Assembly (NCBI GenBank): GCA_947581885.1 | Contig: CANPWF010000105.1 | Location: forward strand, 1-6,236 | Source: an uncultured Clostridia bacterium | Lineage (GTDB): Bacteria; Bacillota; Clostridia; Christensenellales; Borkfalkiaceae | Length of the DNA: 6,236 nucleotides | Reading direction: 5' to 3' | Shown here: one piece after another, positions 1-5,155 of the stretch | Layout: each line of letters opens with the position of its first letter | Numbering within the stretch: position 1 is the first letter of the stretch | Made by a program: the position numbers and the translations under genes | Notes under the pieces: model-generated | Told to the model about the DNA's origin: nothing | The model's database searches: none | Seen by the model: the letters and a program-made list of their open reading frames with translations, nothing else

Positions 1-4
1 AGGA

Positions 5-37
5 GCGCGAATGAGGTGCGGGGGGCGTACGCCGTTG
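5..37 (+). repeat. 33-bp intergenic repeat, left copy
   Basis: Matches 931-963 in the same orientation at 32 of 33 bases; the difference is G at 15 versus C at 941. It contains the perfect 10-bp palindrome GGCGTACGCC at 24-33 and a G-run. It lies about 290 nt beyond the prepilin stop and begins close to the window edge, so more repeat may continue to the left. Confidence 0.85.
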
Positions 38-103
38 TACGTTGGCATGTTCGCGTTCCTTTGTCGGCGAGTGTGCCCTCTTGGGGCGGAGTGCCTACTC
101 TCA

Positions 104-144
104 CCTCATCCTGAGCGGAGCGTAGCGAAGTCGAAGGATCTCGC
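104..144 (+). repeat. Interspersed GAGCG...GTCGA repeat, long form
   Basis: A 41-bp element beginning CCTCATCCTGAGCG and ending GTCGAAGGATCTCGC, with a 12-base centre rich in AGCG. I recognise this type from general experience as a dispersed intergenic element in many bacterial genomes; spurious translations read HPERSVAKSKDL. It shares both ends with the shorter, inverted element at 893-923. Confidence 0.7.
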
Positions 145-231
145 ACGGCTCGCAACATTCATGCCCGCGCTTACTTTGATGCTCTATTCCGACGGTATCA
201 GAGTGGCAACCGTGCCAACCCTCATAACGTC

Positions 232-257
232 GGGGGACTTTCGTCCCCTTCTGTTTT
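232..257 (+). terminator. GC-rich hairpin, possible plus-strand intrinsic terminator
   Basis: GGGGAC (233-238) and GTCCCC (243-248) form a perfect 6-bp stem around four bases. On the plus strand it is followed by an interrupted T-run (TTCTGTTTT, 249-257), so it could stop transcription coming from the left before it runs antisense into the prepilin gene. On the minus strand the loop is GAAA, a stable tetraloop, but no T-run follows; there it could still stabilise the 3' end of the prepilin message about 80 nt after its stop. Confidence 0.35.
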
Positions 258-327
258 CCCCTCTTTTGCCGCATCCCACATCCCGTTCGGCCGATAGAGG
301 TAGTTCTTCAATGAAAGATTTTGAGCC

Positions 328-786
328 TTAACCAGCGGCGGTAGGATTTGTCGCATCCCCGGCAACATCAACGGGCGTGACATATACTGTAACCGTGATC
401 GTACCGGATGCCTCTGATACGGCATCTGCGTGCGAAGTATGTGCACTTTCAGTGCATTTCGTTACGTCAACTTTCTTTACATTTCCACTCTTGTCAAGCG
501 TTCCGACGACCTTGTAGCACGCATACAAATTGCCGCTTTTGTCATAAATCGTCCCATCGACAATGGCACCTTTGGTATCCGTAGTGTTCGTGGTTTTATC
601 GGTATTGAGGATGTAAATAATACCGGCGGCACGGACAGCACGCTTGTTAGCCTCATTGGTAGCGTCTTGCGCTTTCTTGATGGCACTCACGAAGAGCGGC
701 ACCGCGATCGCGGTAAGTACGGCGATGATCGCAACAACGATCAACAGTTCGGCAAGGGTGAAGCCTTTCTTGCTTCTTTTCAACAT
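328..786 (-). CDS. pilA: Type IV prepilin (probable major pilin)
   Basis: A 152-residue prepilin, the likely structural subunit of the pilus. The leader has eight residues, rich in Lys/Arg, ending at G8. The prepilin peptidase site KKG/FTLAE puts Phe at mature position 1 and the conserved Glu (E13) at position 5. A hydrophobic helix runs to about residue 35 (LLIVVAIIAVLTAIAVPLFV) and continues into a charged helix (about 37-56). The globular part is rich in Thr, Asp, Gly and Val and has two cysteines, C90 and C111, which could form a disulfide; the tail is Ala/Thr/Gly-rich. The ATG at 786 is chosen because AAAGGAG is 10 nt upstream and the leader is then of normal type IVa length; a TTG at 846 would add 20 hydrophilic residues. 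By hand count GC is 228/459 (about 50%), lower than the neighbouring ATPase genes (about 60% in a sampled 60 bases). The pilA name rests on context; a minor pilin is possible. Confidence 0.93.
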   Translation of the reverse strand: MLKRSKKGFTLAELLIVVAIIAVLTAIAVPLFVSAIKKAQDATNEANKRAVRAAGIIYILNTDKTTNTTDTKGAIVDGTIYDKSGNLYACYKVVGTLDKSGNVKKVDVTKCTESAHTSHADAVSEASGTITVTVYVTPVDVAGDATNPTAAG

Positions 787-796
787 TTTGTTTTTT

Positions 797-811
797 CTCC
801 TTTCATGAAAG
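797..811 (-). promoter_or_regulatory. Prepilin ribosome binding site overlapping a 12-bp palindrome
   Basis: The minus strand has AAAGGAG at 803-797, 10 nt before the ATG at 786; this decides the start codon. The site overlaps the perfect palindrome CTTTCATGAAAG (800-811). The palindrome contains an ATG (806) that opens an eight-codon frame, MKGEKTKC, ending at 780 and overlapping the prepilin start, but that ATG has no ribosome binding site of its own. Confidence 0.75.
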
Positions 812-825
812 ATTTTTTTATTTCT

Positions 826-850
826 AACGTTGTTGGGATGAGACAACGTT
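826..850 (-). promoter_or_regulatory. 25-bp inverted repeat in the prepilin leader
   Basis: AACGTTGT (826-833) and ACAACGTT (843-850) are perfect inverted repeats around 9 bases, ending 40 bp upstream of the prepilin ATG. Each arm contains the palindrome AACGTT. On the minus strand the right-hand side is followed by an A-rich stretch, not T's, so it is not an intrinsic terminator. It could be an operator for a dimeric regulator or a stem-loop in the 5' untranslated RNA. I saw no convincing sigma-70 promoter hexamers nearby. Confidence 0.55.
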
Positions 851-892
851 GAAATCGGGTTTATTTCCTCCTATTCGCCCGTCCGTAATGGG

Positions 893-923
893 GCGAGATT
901 TCTCGACTGCGCTCGAAATGAGG
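893..923 (-). repeat. Interspersed GAGCG...GTCGA repeat, short inverted form
   Basis: Read on the minus strand this 31-bp element begins CCTCATTTCGAGCG and ends GTCGAGAAATCTCGC, aligning with the ends of the 104-144 element but with a 2-base instead of a 12-base centre. It is an imperfect palindrome (TTTCGA against TCGAGAAA). It lies about 110 nt upstream of the prepilin start. Confidence 0.65.
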
Positions 924-930
924 TGCGGGG

Positions 931-963
931 GCGCGAATGACGTGCGGGGGGCGTACGCCGTTG
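931..963 (+). repeat. 33-bp intergenic repeat, right copy
   Basis: Second copy of the element at 5-37, in the pilC-prepilin spacer. The palindrome GGCGTACGCC is at 950-959. Just before it, at 915-930, is a shorter related unit sharing AATGAGGTGCGGGGG. The two 33-bp copies lie on either side of the prepilin gene as direct repeats. Confidence 0.85.
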
Positions 964-976
964 ATGCGGGGTACGT

Positions 977-1054
977 GCTCCCGCCTCGGCTCCCCAGAGG
1001 GGGAAGCAAGTTGCTCCTACCTCGGCTCCCCAGAGGGGGAAGCAAGTTGCTCCT
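977..1054 (-). repeat. Tandem 36-bp hairpin repeat directly downstream of pilC
   Basis: Two copies, 984-1018 and 1020-1054, are identical over 35 bases at a period of 36, separated by a single base. A degraded partial copy (977-983) precedes them on the plus strand. Each unit contains two self-complementary parts. One is GCTCCCC (989-995 in copy 1) pairing with the GGGG...AGC ending at 1007 around an AGA loop. The other is AGCAA/TTGCT around one base (1005-1015). No T-run follows on the minus strand, so these are not standard intrinsic terminators. In the pilC transcript they would form strong stem-loops a few bases after the stop, able to protect the 3' end or reduce read-through into the prepilin gene. 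Confidence 0.9.
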
Positions 1055-1057
1055 GCC

Positions 1058-2275
1058 TTACATTCCACCTGCGCCGGCGGACATGGAGAACATCGGGAGG
1101 TAGATCGCGATGACGATGAAGCCGACGACAACGCCGAGAACGATCGTGATCGTAGGTTCCATGAGGGCGAGGGCGGCATCGGCTGCGGCGGTCGCCTCTT
1201 CGGTGTAGTACTGACCGATCGTGCGAAGGGTCTCTTCGAGCATACCCGAGGATTCGCCCACCGTGATCATCTCGATGAGCATGGCGGGGAGCCACTTGGA
1301 ATCCTTCAACGCCTCGCCGAGCGACATACCGCCTTCGAGCTTGACGATCGCCTCGTTGAGTTCTTTCCCGACGCACCGCATATCGACAACGCGGCTGACG
1401 ATATCGAGGGCGCGGGTGACGGGCAAGCCCGCCGCAAGCAACGTCGAAAGCGTATTTGCGACCTGCGCCGCCGCGTTGAAGCGGGTGATCTTCCCGATGA
1501 TGGGGAGTTTCATGCGCAGTTTGGAGAATGCCATTTTGCCCTTTTCGGACCGACCGTAGAAATACAGCCCGAGGATGACGGCGGCGATGATGATGAGAAG
1601 GAGCCACCACCAATTCTTAAAGAAGTTGGAGATGCCGATGAGGATACGGGTGACGAGGGGCAATTCCGTTCCGAAGGACTGCAACGTCTCCGTCATGGTG
1701 GGCACGAGCACGACCATCACGAAACCGATGACGACGATCGCGATGATGAGCACGAGGATAGGATAGGTGAGTGCCGATTTTACCTTCTTCTTCGTTTTAT
1801 GGGCGCGGGAGTAGTACGTTTCGAGGCTCTGGAAGGACTGTTCGAGCGTACCTGATTCCTCCCCCGCGCGGACCGTTTCGATAAAGACGGCAGGGATCTT
1901 CTTCCCGTTCTTTTCGAGGCTCGCCGCGAGCGAATAGCCCGCCGCAACGTCCGCCGCGCTCGCACGGAGATACCGCTTCATGAGCTTATCGTTGCACTGT
2001 TCGGCGATGAGTTCGATCGTTCTCGTCATCGAGAGCCCCGCCTTCAACATGATGAAGAATTGGTTCGCGGTGAGAGCGAGCGTTTTATTGCTCACCCAAA
2101 GCGGCTCGGTGAGGTTGATGTTGATGTGCCGCTCCTTGCGAACAGGCTTGATAGATTCGACGACATCGTACGATTTGCGGATCTCGTTGACCGCTTCGAA
2201 TTCGTCGTACGCCTCGATCACACCGTTGACGGCGGTGCCGTCCTGCGCGATCGCGCGATACTTGAAGGTTTTCAT
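1058..2275 (-). CDS. pilC: PilC, type IV pilus inner-membrane platform protein (GspF family)
   Basis: Polytopic membrane protein that holds the PilB and PilT motors and guides pilin subunits into the fibre. It is 405 residues, the typical GspF/PilC length. The N-terminus FKYRAIAQDGTAVNG is the usual start of the family. Two T2SF domains follow, about residues 68-192 and 270-395, carrying the internally repeated signature VRAGEESGTL (135-144) and ITVGESSGML (337-346). Hydrophobic segments near 171-193, 223-241 and 375-396 give three membrane spans. The ATG at 2275 has AAGGAGG 5 nt upstream. The gene follows pilT by 28 nt. Its TAA stop lies 3 nt before a tandem pair of hairpin-forming 36-bp repeats, which separates it from the prepilin gene and may mark a change in transcript level. 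Confidence 0.97.
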   Translation of the reverse strand: MKTFKYRAIAQDGTAVNGVIEAYDEFEAVNEIRKSYDVVESIKPVRKERHININLTEPLWVSNKTLALTANQFFIMLKAGLSMTRTIELIAEQCNDKLMKRYLRASAADVAAGYSLAASLEKNGKKIPAVFIETVRAGEESGTLEQSFQSLETYYSRAHKTKKKVKSALTYPILVLIIAIVVIGFVMVVLVPTMTETLQSFGTELPLVTRILIGISNFFKNWWWLLLIIIAAVILGLYFYGRSEKGKMAFSKLRMKLPIIGKITRFNAAAQVANTLSTLLAAGLPVTRALDIVSRVVDMRCVGKELNEAIVKLEGGMSLGEALKDSKWLPAMLIEMITVGESSGMLEETLRTIGQYYTEEATAAADAALALMEPTITIVLGVVVGFIVIAIYLPMFSMSAGAGGM

Positions 2276-2280
2276 CGTTC

Positions 2281-2287
2281 CCTCCTT
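2281..2287 (-). promoter_or_regulatory. pilC ribosome binding site
   Basis: AAGGAGG on the minus strand lies 5 nt upstream of the pilC ATG at 2275, within the 28-nt pilT-pilC gap. Confidence 0.8.
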
Positions 2288-2303
2288 GCTTGGTTACTGC
2301 CGC

Positions 2304-3353
2304 TCAGAATACGTTTTTGCGGACGTACTCGGCATCGTGGGCGGCGGACTTCGCCGTCTCCGCGGTGATGACGTGGCGGCGATACAGCCCGATGATCGAG
2401 TTATCCATCGTCACCGAGCCTTCGGAAGCCGACGTTGCCATCGAGCTTGCGATCTGCGGCGTTTTCCCCTCCCGAATGAGATTTCGGATCGCGGGCGTTA
2501 CCATCATGAGCTCGCAGGCGGCGACCCTTCCCCCGTTCTTCTTGGGAAGAAGCTGTTGGGAGAGAACTGCCATGAGCGTCGTCGAGAGCTGCATCCGAAT
2601 TTGCTTTTGCCGCATCTCGGGGAATACGTCGACGATACGGTCGATCGAGTCGGGTGCGGAATTGGTGTGGAGCGTCGCAAAGACGAGGTGCCCCGTCTCG
2701 GCGGCGGTAAGGGCGGTTTCGATCGTATCGAGATCGCGCATTTCGCCGATGAGGATCACGTCGGGATCTTCGCGGAGGATCGCCCTCAATCCCGAGGAAT
2801 AACTTTCGGTATCCGTGCCGATCTCCCGTTGGTTGATGGCGCACTTATCGGGTTCGTAGATGTACTCGATCGGGTCCTCCAACGTGATGATATGGGAGGT
2901 TTGGGTGTGGTTGATGCGGTCGAGCATGGCGGCGAGGGTGGTCGATTTGCCCGAGCCCGTTTCCCCCGTGACGAGCACGATGCCCCGCCCGAGTGCGGGA
3001 AGGGTATCCACCATGGGCGGAAGCCCGAGTGCGCTCAATTCGGGGATCTTATCCGAGAGGATACGGATCGCCGCGGAGACGGAACCCTGCTGACGGAACA
3101 AATTGATACGGCAGCGGATATTCCCCTCGAAGGTGATGGCGAGGTCGAGCTCGCCGATCTTTTCGATCTTGCCGTACTCTTCCCCCGCGAGGCGGCGGGC
3201 ATAAAATTCGCAGTCGGCAGCGGTGAGCTTGGCACCGAAATCCTGCAATTCCCCGTCGACGCGGATGCGGGGCGGAAGATTGCGGATGAGGTGGATATCC
3301 GAGGCACGCAGCTCCTTTGCCTTGGCAATGAGCGTGTTGAGTTCCATGGGCAT
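2304..3353 (-). CDS. pilT: PilT, type IV pilus retraction ATPase
   Basis: Cytoplasmic hexameric ATPase that drives pilus disassembly, underlying twitching motility and, in many species, DNA uptake. At 349 residues it has normal PilT length and lacks the MshEN domain and tetracysteine motif of PilB. Visible motifs are SDIHLI (18-23), PPRIRVDGEL (27-36), Walker A GETGSGKST (130-138), Asp box TLEDPIEY (157-164), Walker B DVILIGEMRD with catalytic E204, and His box TGHLVFATLHTN (220-231). The PilT-diagnostic AIRNLIREGK lies at 288-297, and a C-terminal TMDNSIIGLYRR segment resembles the usual PilT tail. The start at 3353 is preferred over the ATG two codons later because AAAGGAG is 8 nt upstream of the former and 14 nt from the latter. 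The gap from pilB is 16 nt and this ribosome binding site starts one base after the pilB stop, which suggests translational coupling. Confidence 0.97.
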   Translation of the reverse strand: MPMELNTLIAKAKELRASDIHLIRNLPPRIRVDGELQDFGAKLTAADCEFYARRLAGEEYGKIEKIGELDLAITFEGNIRCRINLFRQQGSVSAAIRILSDKIPELSALGLPPMVDTLPALGRGIVLVTGETGSGKSTTLAAMLDRINHTQTSHIITLEDPIEYIYEPDKCAINQREIGTDTESYSSGLRAILREDPDVILIGEMRDLDTIETALTAAETGHLVFATLHTNSAPDSIDRIVDVFPEMRQKQIRMQLSTTLMAVLSQQLLPKKNGGRVAACELMMVTPAIRNLIREGKTPQIASSMATSASEGSVTMDNSIIGLYRRHVITAETAKSAAHDAEYVRKNVF

Positions 3354-3361
3354 AAGGGTGT

Positions 3362-3368
3362 CTCCTTT
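3362..3368 (-). promoter_or_regulatory. pilT ribosome binding site adjoining the pilB stop
   Basis: AAAGGAG on the minus strand lies 8 nt upstream of the ATG at 3353 and one base after the pilB TAA (3372-3370). This close packing supports co-transcription and possible translational coupling. Confidence 0.8.
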
Positions 3369-3369
3369 C

Positions 3370-5073
3370 TTACTTTACAGAGGTGTTGAGGACGCTCAAC
3401 GCCTCTTCCGCCGAGGTAACGCCTTCCAGAACGAGCCGACGGCAATCGTCGACAAGGGGCGTGAATTTGCCTTGTTTGATGTATTCGCCGAGTTCCGCGG
3501 TGTGGCGGCCTTCGGCAACGGCGCGTTTGAATTCGCGGTCGAGCAAAAGGACCTCGAACACGCCCGTGCGCCCCGAATAGCCCGTGTGATAGCAGTGCGG
3601 GCAGCCCTTCCCGCGGAAGAATTGAATGGACGTATCCGCAGGATCGCACCCGAGAGCGGCGAGCGTTTCCGCCGAAGGGATGTACGTCTCCTTGCAGTGC
3701 GGGCAAATGCGCCGCACGAGCCGCTGGGAGATGATGCCGTTCAACGCGTCGGCGATCAAATAGGGCGCGACATCGATATCGACGAGACGGTCGATCGCGG
3801 AGAGCGCGTCCCCCGTGTGGACGGTGGAAAGGACGAGGTGCCCCGTGATCGCCGAACGGATTGCGATCTCCGCCGTTTCGCTGTCTCGGATCTCACCGAC
3901 GGCGATAATGTCGGGGTCCTGACGGAGAATGGCGCGGAGGCCTTCCGCAAACGTCATGCCCGTCTTTTCATTGATCTGCACCTGATTCACGCCGTCGATA
4001 TCGTATTCGACAGGGTCCTCCAAGGTGACGAGGTTGACTTCGTCGGTGTTGAGGGAGCGGATCATCGTGTACATCGTCGACGATTTGCCCGAGCCCGTGG
4101 GCCCGACGATGAGGACCATCCCGTGCGCCATCTGCAAGAGGCGGTTGTACTTTTCGAGGTTTTCCCCTTCAAGCCCGATCGACACCGCGTCGACGAGCTG
4201 CGCCGATTTATCGAGCAGACGGATGACGAACTTCTCGCCGTACATCGTGGGGATGGTGGACATACGAAGGTCGATATTGTGTCCCTTCACGAGGACGTTG
4301 GCGCGTCCGTCTTGCGGGATGCGGGATTCGGTGATATCCATCCCGCCCATGATCTTCAAGCGGGAAATGACGGTGCGCTTCAACTCATCGGGAACGGTGA
4401 GCACGGTGCGCAGTTTGCCGTCGATACGCATACGGACGACGACTTCTTCCGCCCGCGGTTCGAGGTGAACGTCGCTCGCCCGTTCGACGGCGGCACGTTC
4501 CAGAATGGAATTGACGAGGCGGACGGTGGGCGCGGACTGCTGTTGGCGGTTCTCGTCGGAGACCTCCTCCGTCTGCGGACGGGGCTGGGCGGGAGCTTCC
4601 GCCGCCGCGTCCCCTCTCATCTCCTCGATCGCCCGCGCGACGCCCTCGTTCCCGTACAGGGTGGCGATCGCCTTGTTCACCGCCGCCGCCGTCGCGATCT
4701 TGGGCAGAATGCGTTTGCGGGTGGCGGTGCGGACCTCTTCGAGGGCGACGAAGTTCAACGGGTCGCTCATGGCGAGGGTGAGTTCGTCCTTATTGAGGCG
4801 GACGGGCACCACGCTGTGACGGCGGGCGATGCTCCGCGGCACCAACGAGGCGAGCTCGATGGGGATACGGACCTTGGTAAGGTCGATAAAGTCGATCCCG
4901 AGTTGGACCTGCAACGTCTCGATGAGGAGCTGTTCGTTGATGATGCCCTCATCGATGAGAATGGTGCCGAGACGTTCGTGCCTCGTCTTTTGCAGGGCGA
5001 GAGCCTGATCGAGCTGTTCTTGCGTGATCGCTCCGTTGTTGATGAGAATATCGCCTAACCGAAAATATTCCAT
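3370..5073 (-). CDS. pilB: PilB, type IV pilus extension ATPase (GspE/PilB family)
   Basis: Cytoplasmic hexameric ATPase that powers pilin polymerisation at the PilC platform; 567 residues, the usual PilB length. Residues 1-140 form an MshEN/T2SSE-N domain with two complete cyclic-di-GMP-type signature motifs (R5-Q28 and R34-Q57). A variable, Ala/Pro/Gln-rich linker lies near 153-182. The catalytic part has SDVHLEPR (200-207), Walker A GPTGSGKS (324-331), an Asp box TLEDPVEY (350-357), Walker B DIIAVGEIRD with catalytic E394, and a His box TGHLVLSTVHT (410-420). The zinc-binding tetracysteine motif of PilB/GspE proteins is present as CPHC at 457-460 and 491-494, which separates it from PilT. 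I chose the ATG at 5073 because AAAGGGG lies 8 nt upstream and the protein then begins with the family-typical MEYFRLGDIL. A GTG at 5127 would add 18 residues but lacks a good ribosome binding site. Confidence 0.97.
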   Translation of the reverse strand: MEYFRLGDILINNGAITQEQLDQALALQKTRHERLGTILIDEGIINEQLLIETLQVQLGIDFIDLTKVRIPIELASLVPRSIARRHSVVPVRLNKDELTLAMSDPLNFVALEEVRTATRKRILPKIATAAAVNKAIATLYGNEGVARAIEEMRGDAAAEAPAQPRPQTEEVSDENRQQQSAPTVRLVNSILERAAVERASDVHLEPRAEEVVVRMRIDGKLRTVLTVPDELKRTVISRLKIMGGMDITESRIPQDGRANVLVKGHNIDLRMSTIPTMYGEKFVIRLLDKSAQLVDAVSIGLEGENLEKYNRLLQMAHGMVLIVGPTGSGKSSTMYTMIRSLNTDEVNLVTLEDPVEYDIDGVNQVQINEKTGMTFAEGLRAILRQDPDIIAVGEIRDSETAEIAIRSAITGHLVLSTVHTGDALSAIDRLVDIDVAPYLIADALNGIISQRLVRRICPHCKETYIPSAETLAALGCDPADTSIQFFRGKGCPHCYHTGYSGRTGVFEVLLLDREFKRAVAEGRHTAELGEYIKQGKFTPLVDDCRRLVLEGVTSAEEALSVLNTSVK

Positions 5074-5081
5074 GCGCACTA

Positions 5082-5088
5082 CCCCTTT
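5082..5088 (-). promoter_or_regulatory. Ribosome binding site deciding the pilB start
   Basis: AAAGGGG on the minus strand lies 8 nt upstream of the ATG at 5073, supporting that start over the GTG at 5127. Confidence 0.7.
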
Positions 5089-5126
5089 CGCGGTGTATTT
5101 CCGCATCCGATTTTGAGATTTTTCCA

Positions 5127-5147
5127 CCCCATGTATCTATTATGGGG
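5127..5147 (-). other. Inverted repeat in the kinase-pilB gap
   Basis: CCCCAT (5127-5132) and ATGGGG (5142-5147) are perfect 6-bp inverted repeats around 9 bases, between the kinase stop and the pilB ribosome binding site. No T-run follows on the minus strand. The loop side includes CATAAT, close to a -10 hexamer, but I found no matching -35. Function unknown; it may be a weak stem-loop in a read-through transcript. Confidence 0.35.
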
Positions 5148-5155
5148 AATTTGAG

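Larger units (their letters stand above)
1..327. other. Non-coding region downstream of the prepilin gene
   Basis: I see no convincing gene on either strand. The region holds the 33-bp repeat at 5-37, the interspersed repeat at 104-144, a small hairpin TGGCA/TGCCA (204-217), and the hairpin at 233-248. A minus-strand frame at 311-222 reads plausibly as protein (LKNYLYRPNGMWDAAKEG...) and ends in TGA, but has no ribosome binding site or standard start, so it is at most a fragment. Confidence 0.6.

Noticed and set aside
202..220. Minus-strand TTGGCACGGTTGC resembling a sigma-54 promoter
   Set aside because: The GG and GC elements are too close: two bases separate TGGCAC and TTGC where five are expected. 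It also lies downstream of the prepilin, with no gene following it in the window.
233..248. A cyclic-di-GMP riboswitch around the GAAA-capped hairpin
   Set aside because: I could not find the conserved class I core sequences near it, and it lies after, not before, the prepilin gene.
311..816. 12-bp direct repeat ATGAAAGATTTT at 311-322 and 805-816, flanking the prepilin
   Set aside because: About one exact 12-bp match is expected by chance in a window this size, and the sequence is A/T-rich; not counted as target-site duplication.
787..846. N-terminal extension of the prepilin to a TTG at 846
   Set aside because: The extension would give an unusually long leader, the nearest AGGAGG is about 20 nt from the TTG, and the ATG at 786 has a well-placed ribosome binding site.
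977..1054. The 36-bp repeats as a CRISPR array
   Set aside because: The copies are separated by a single base, so there are no spacers, and no cas genes are present.
1980..3389. A 469-codon plus-strand open frame opposite pilT and pilC
   Set aside because: Same reasoning: it spans two well-supported minus-strand genes and their gap, and shows no domain or start signal.
3223..5058. A 611-codon plus-strand open frame opposite pilB and the start of pilT
   Set aside because: It is the antisense shadow of a clearly coding gene. Its translation is rich in Arg, Asp, Val and His with no recognisable motifs, and the opposite strand encodes textbook PilB and PilT motifs. Long antisense frames are common in GC-rich genes.
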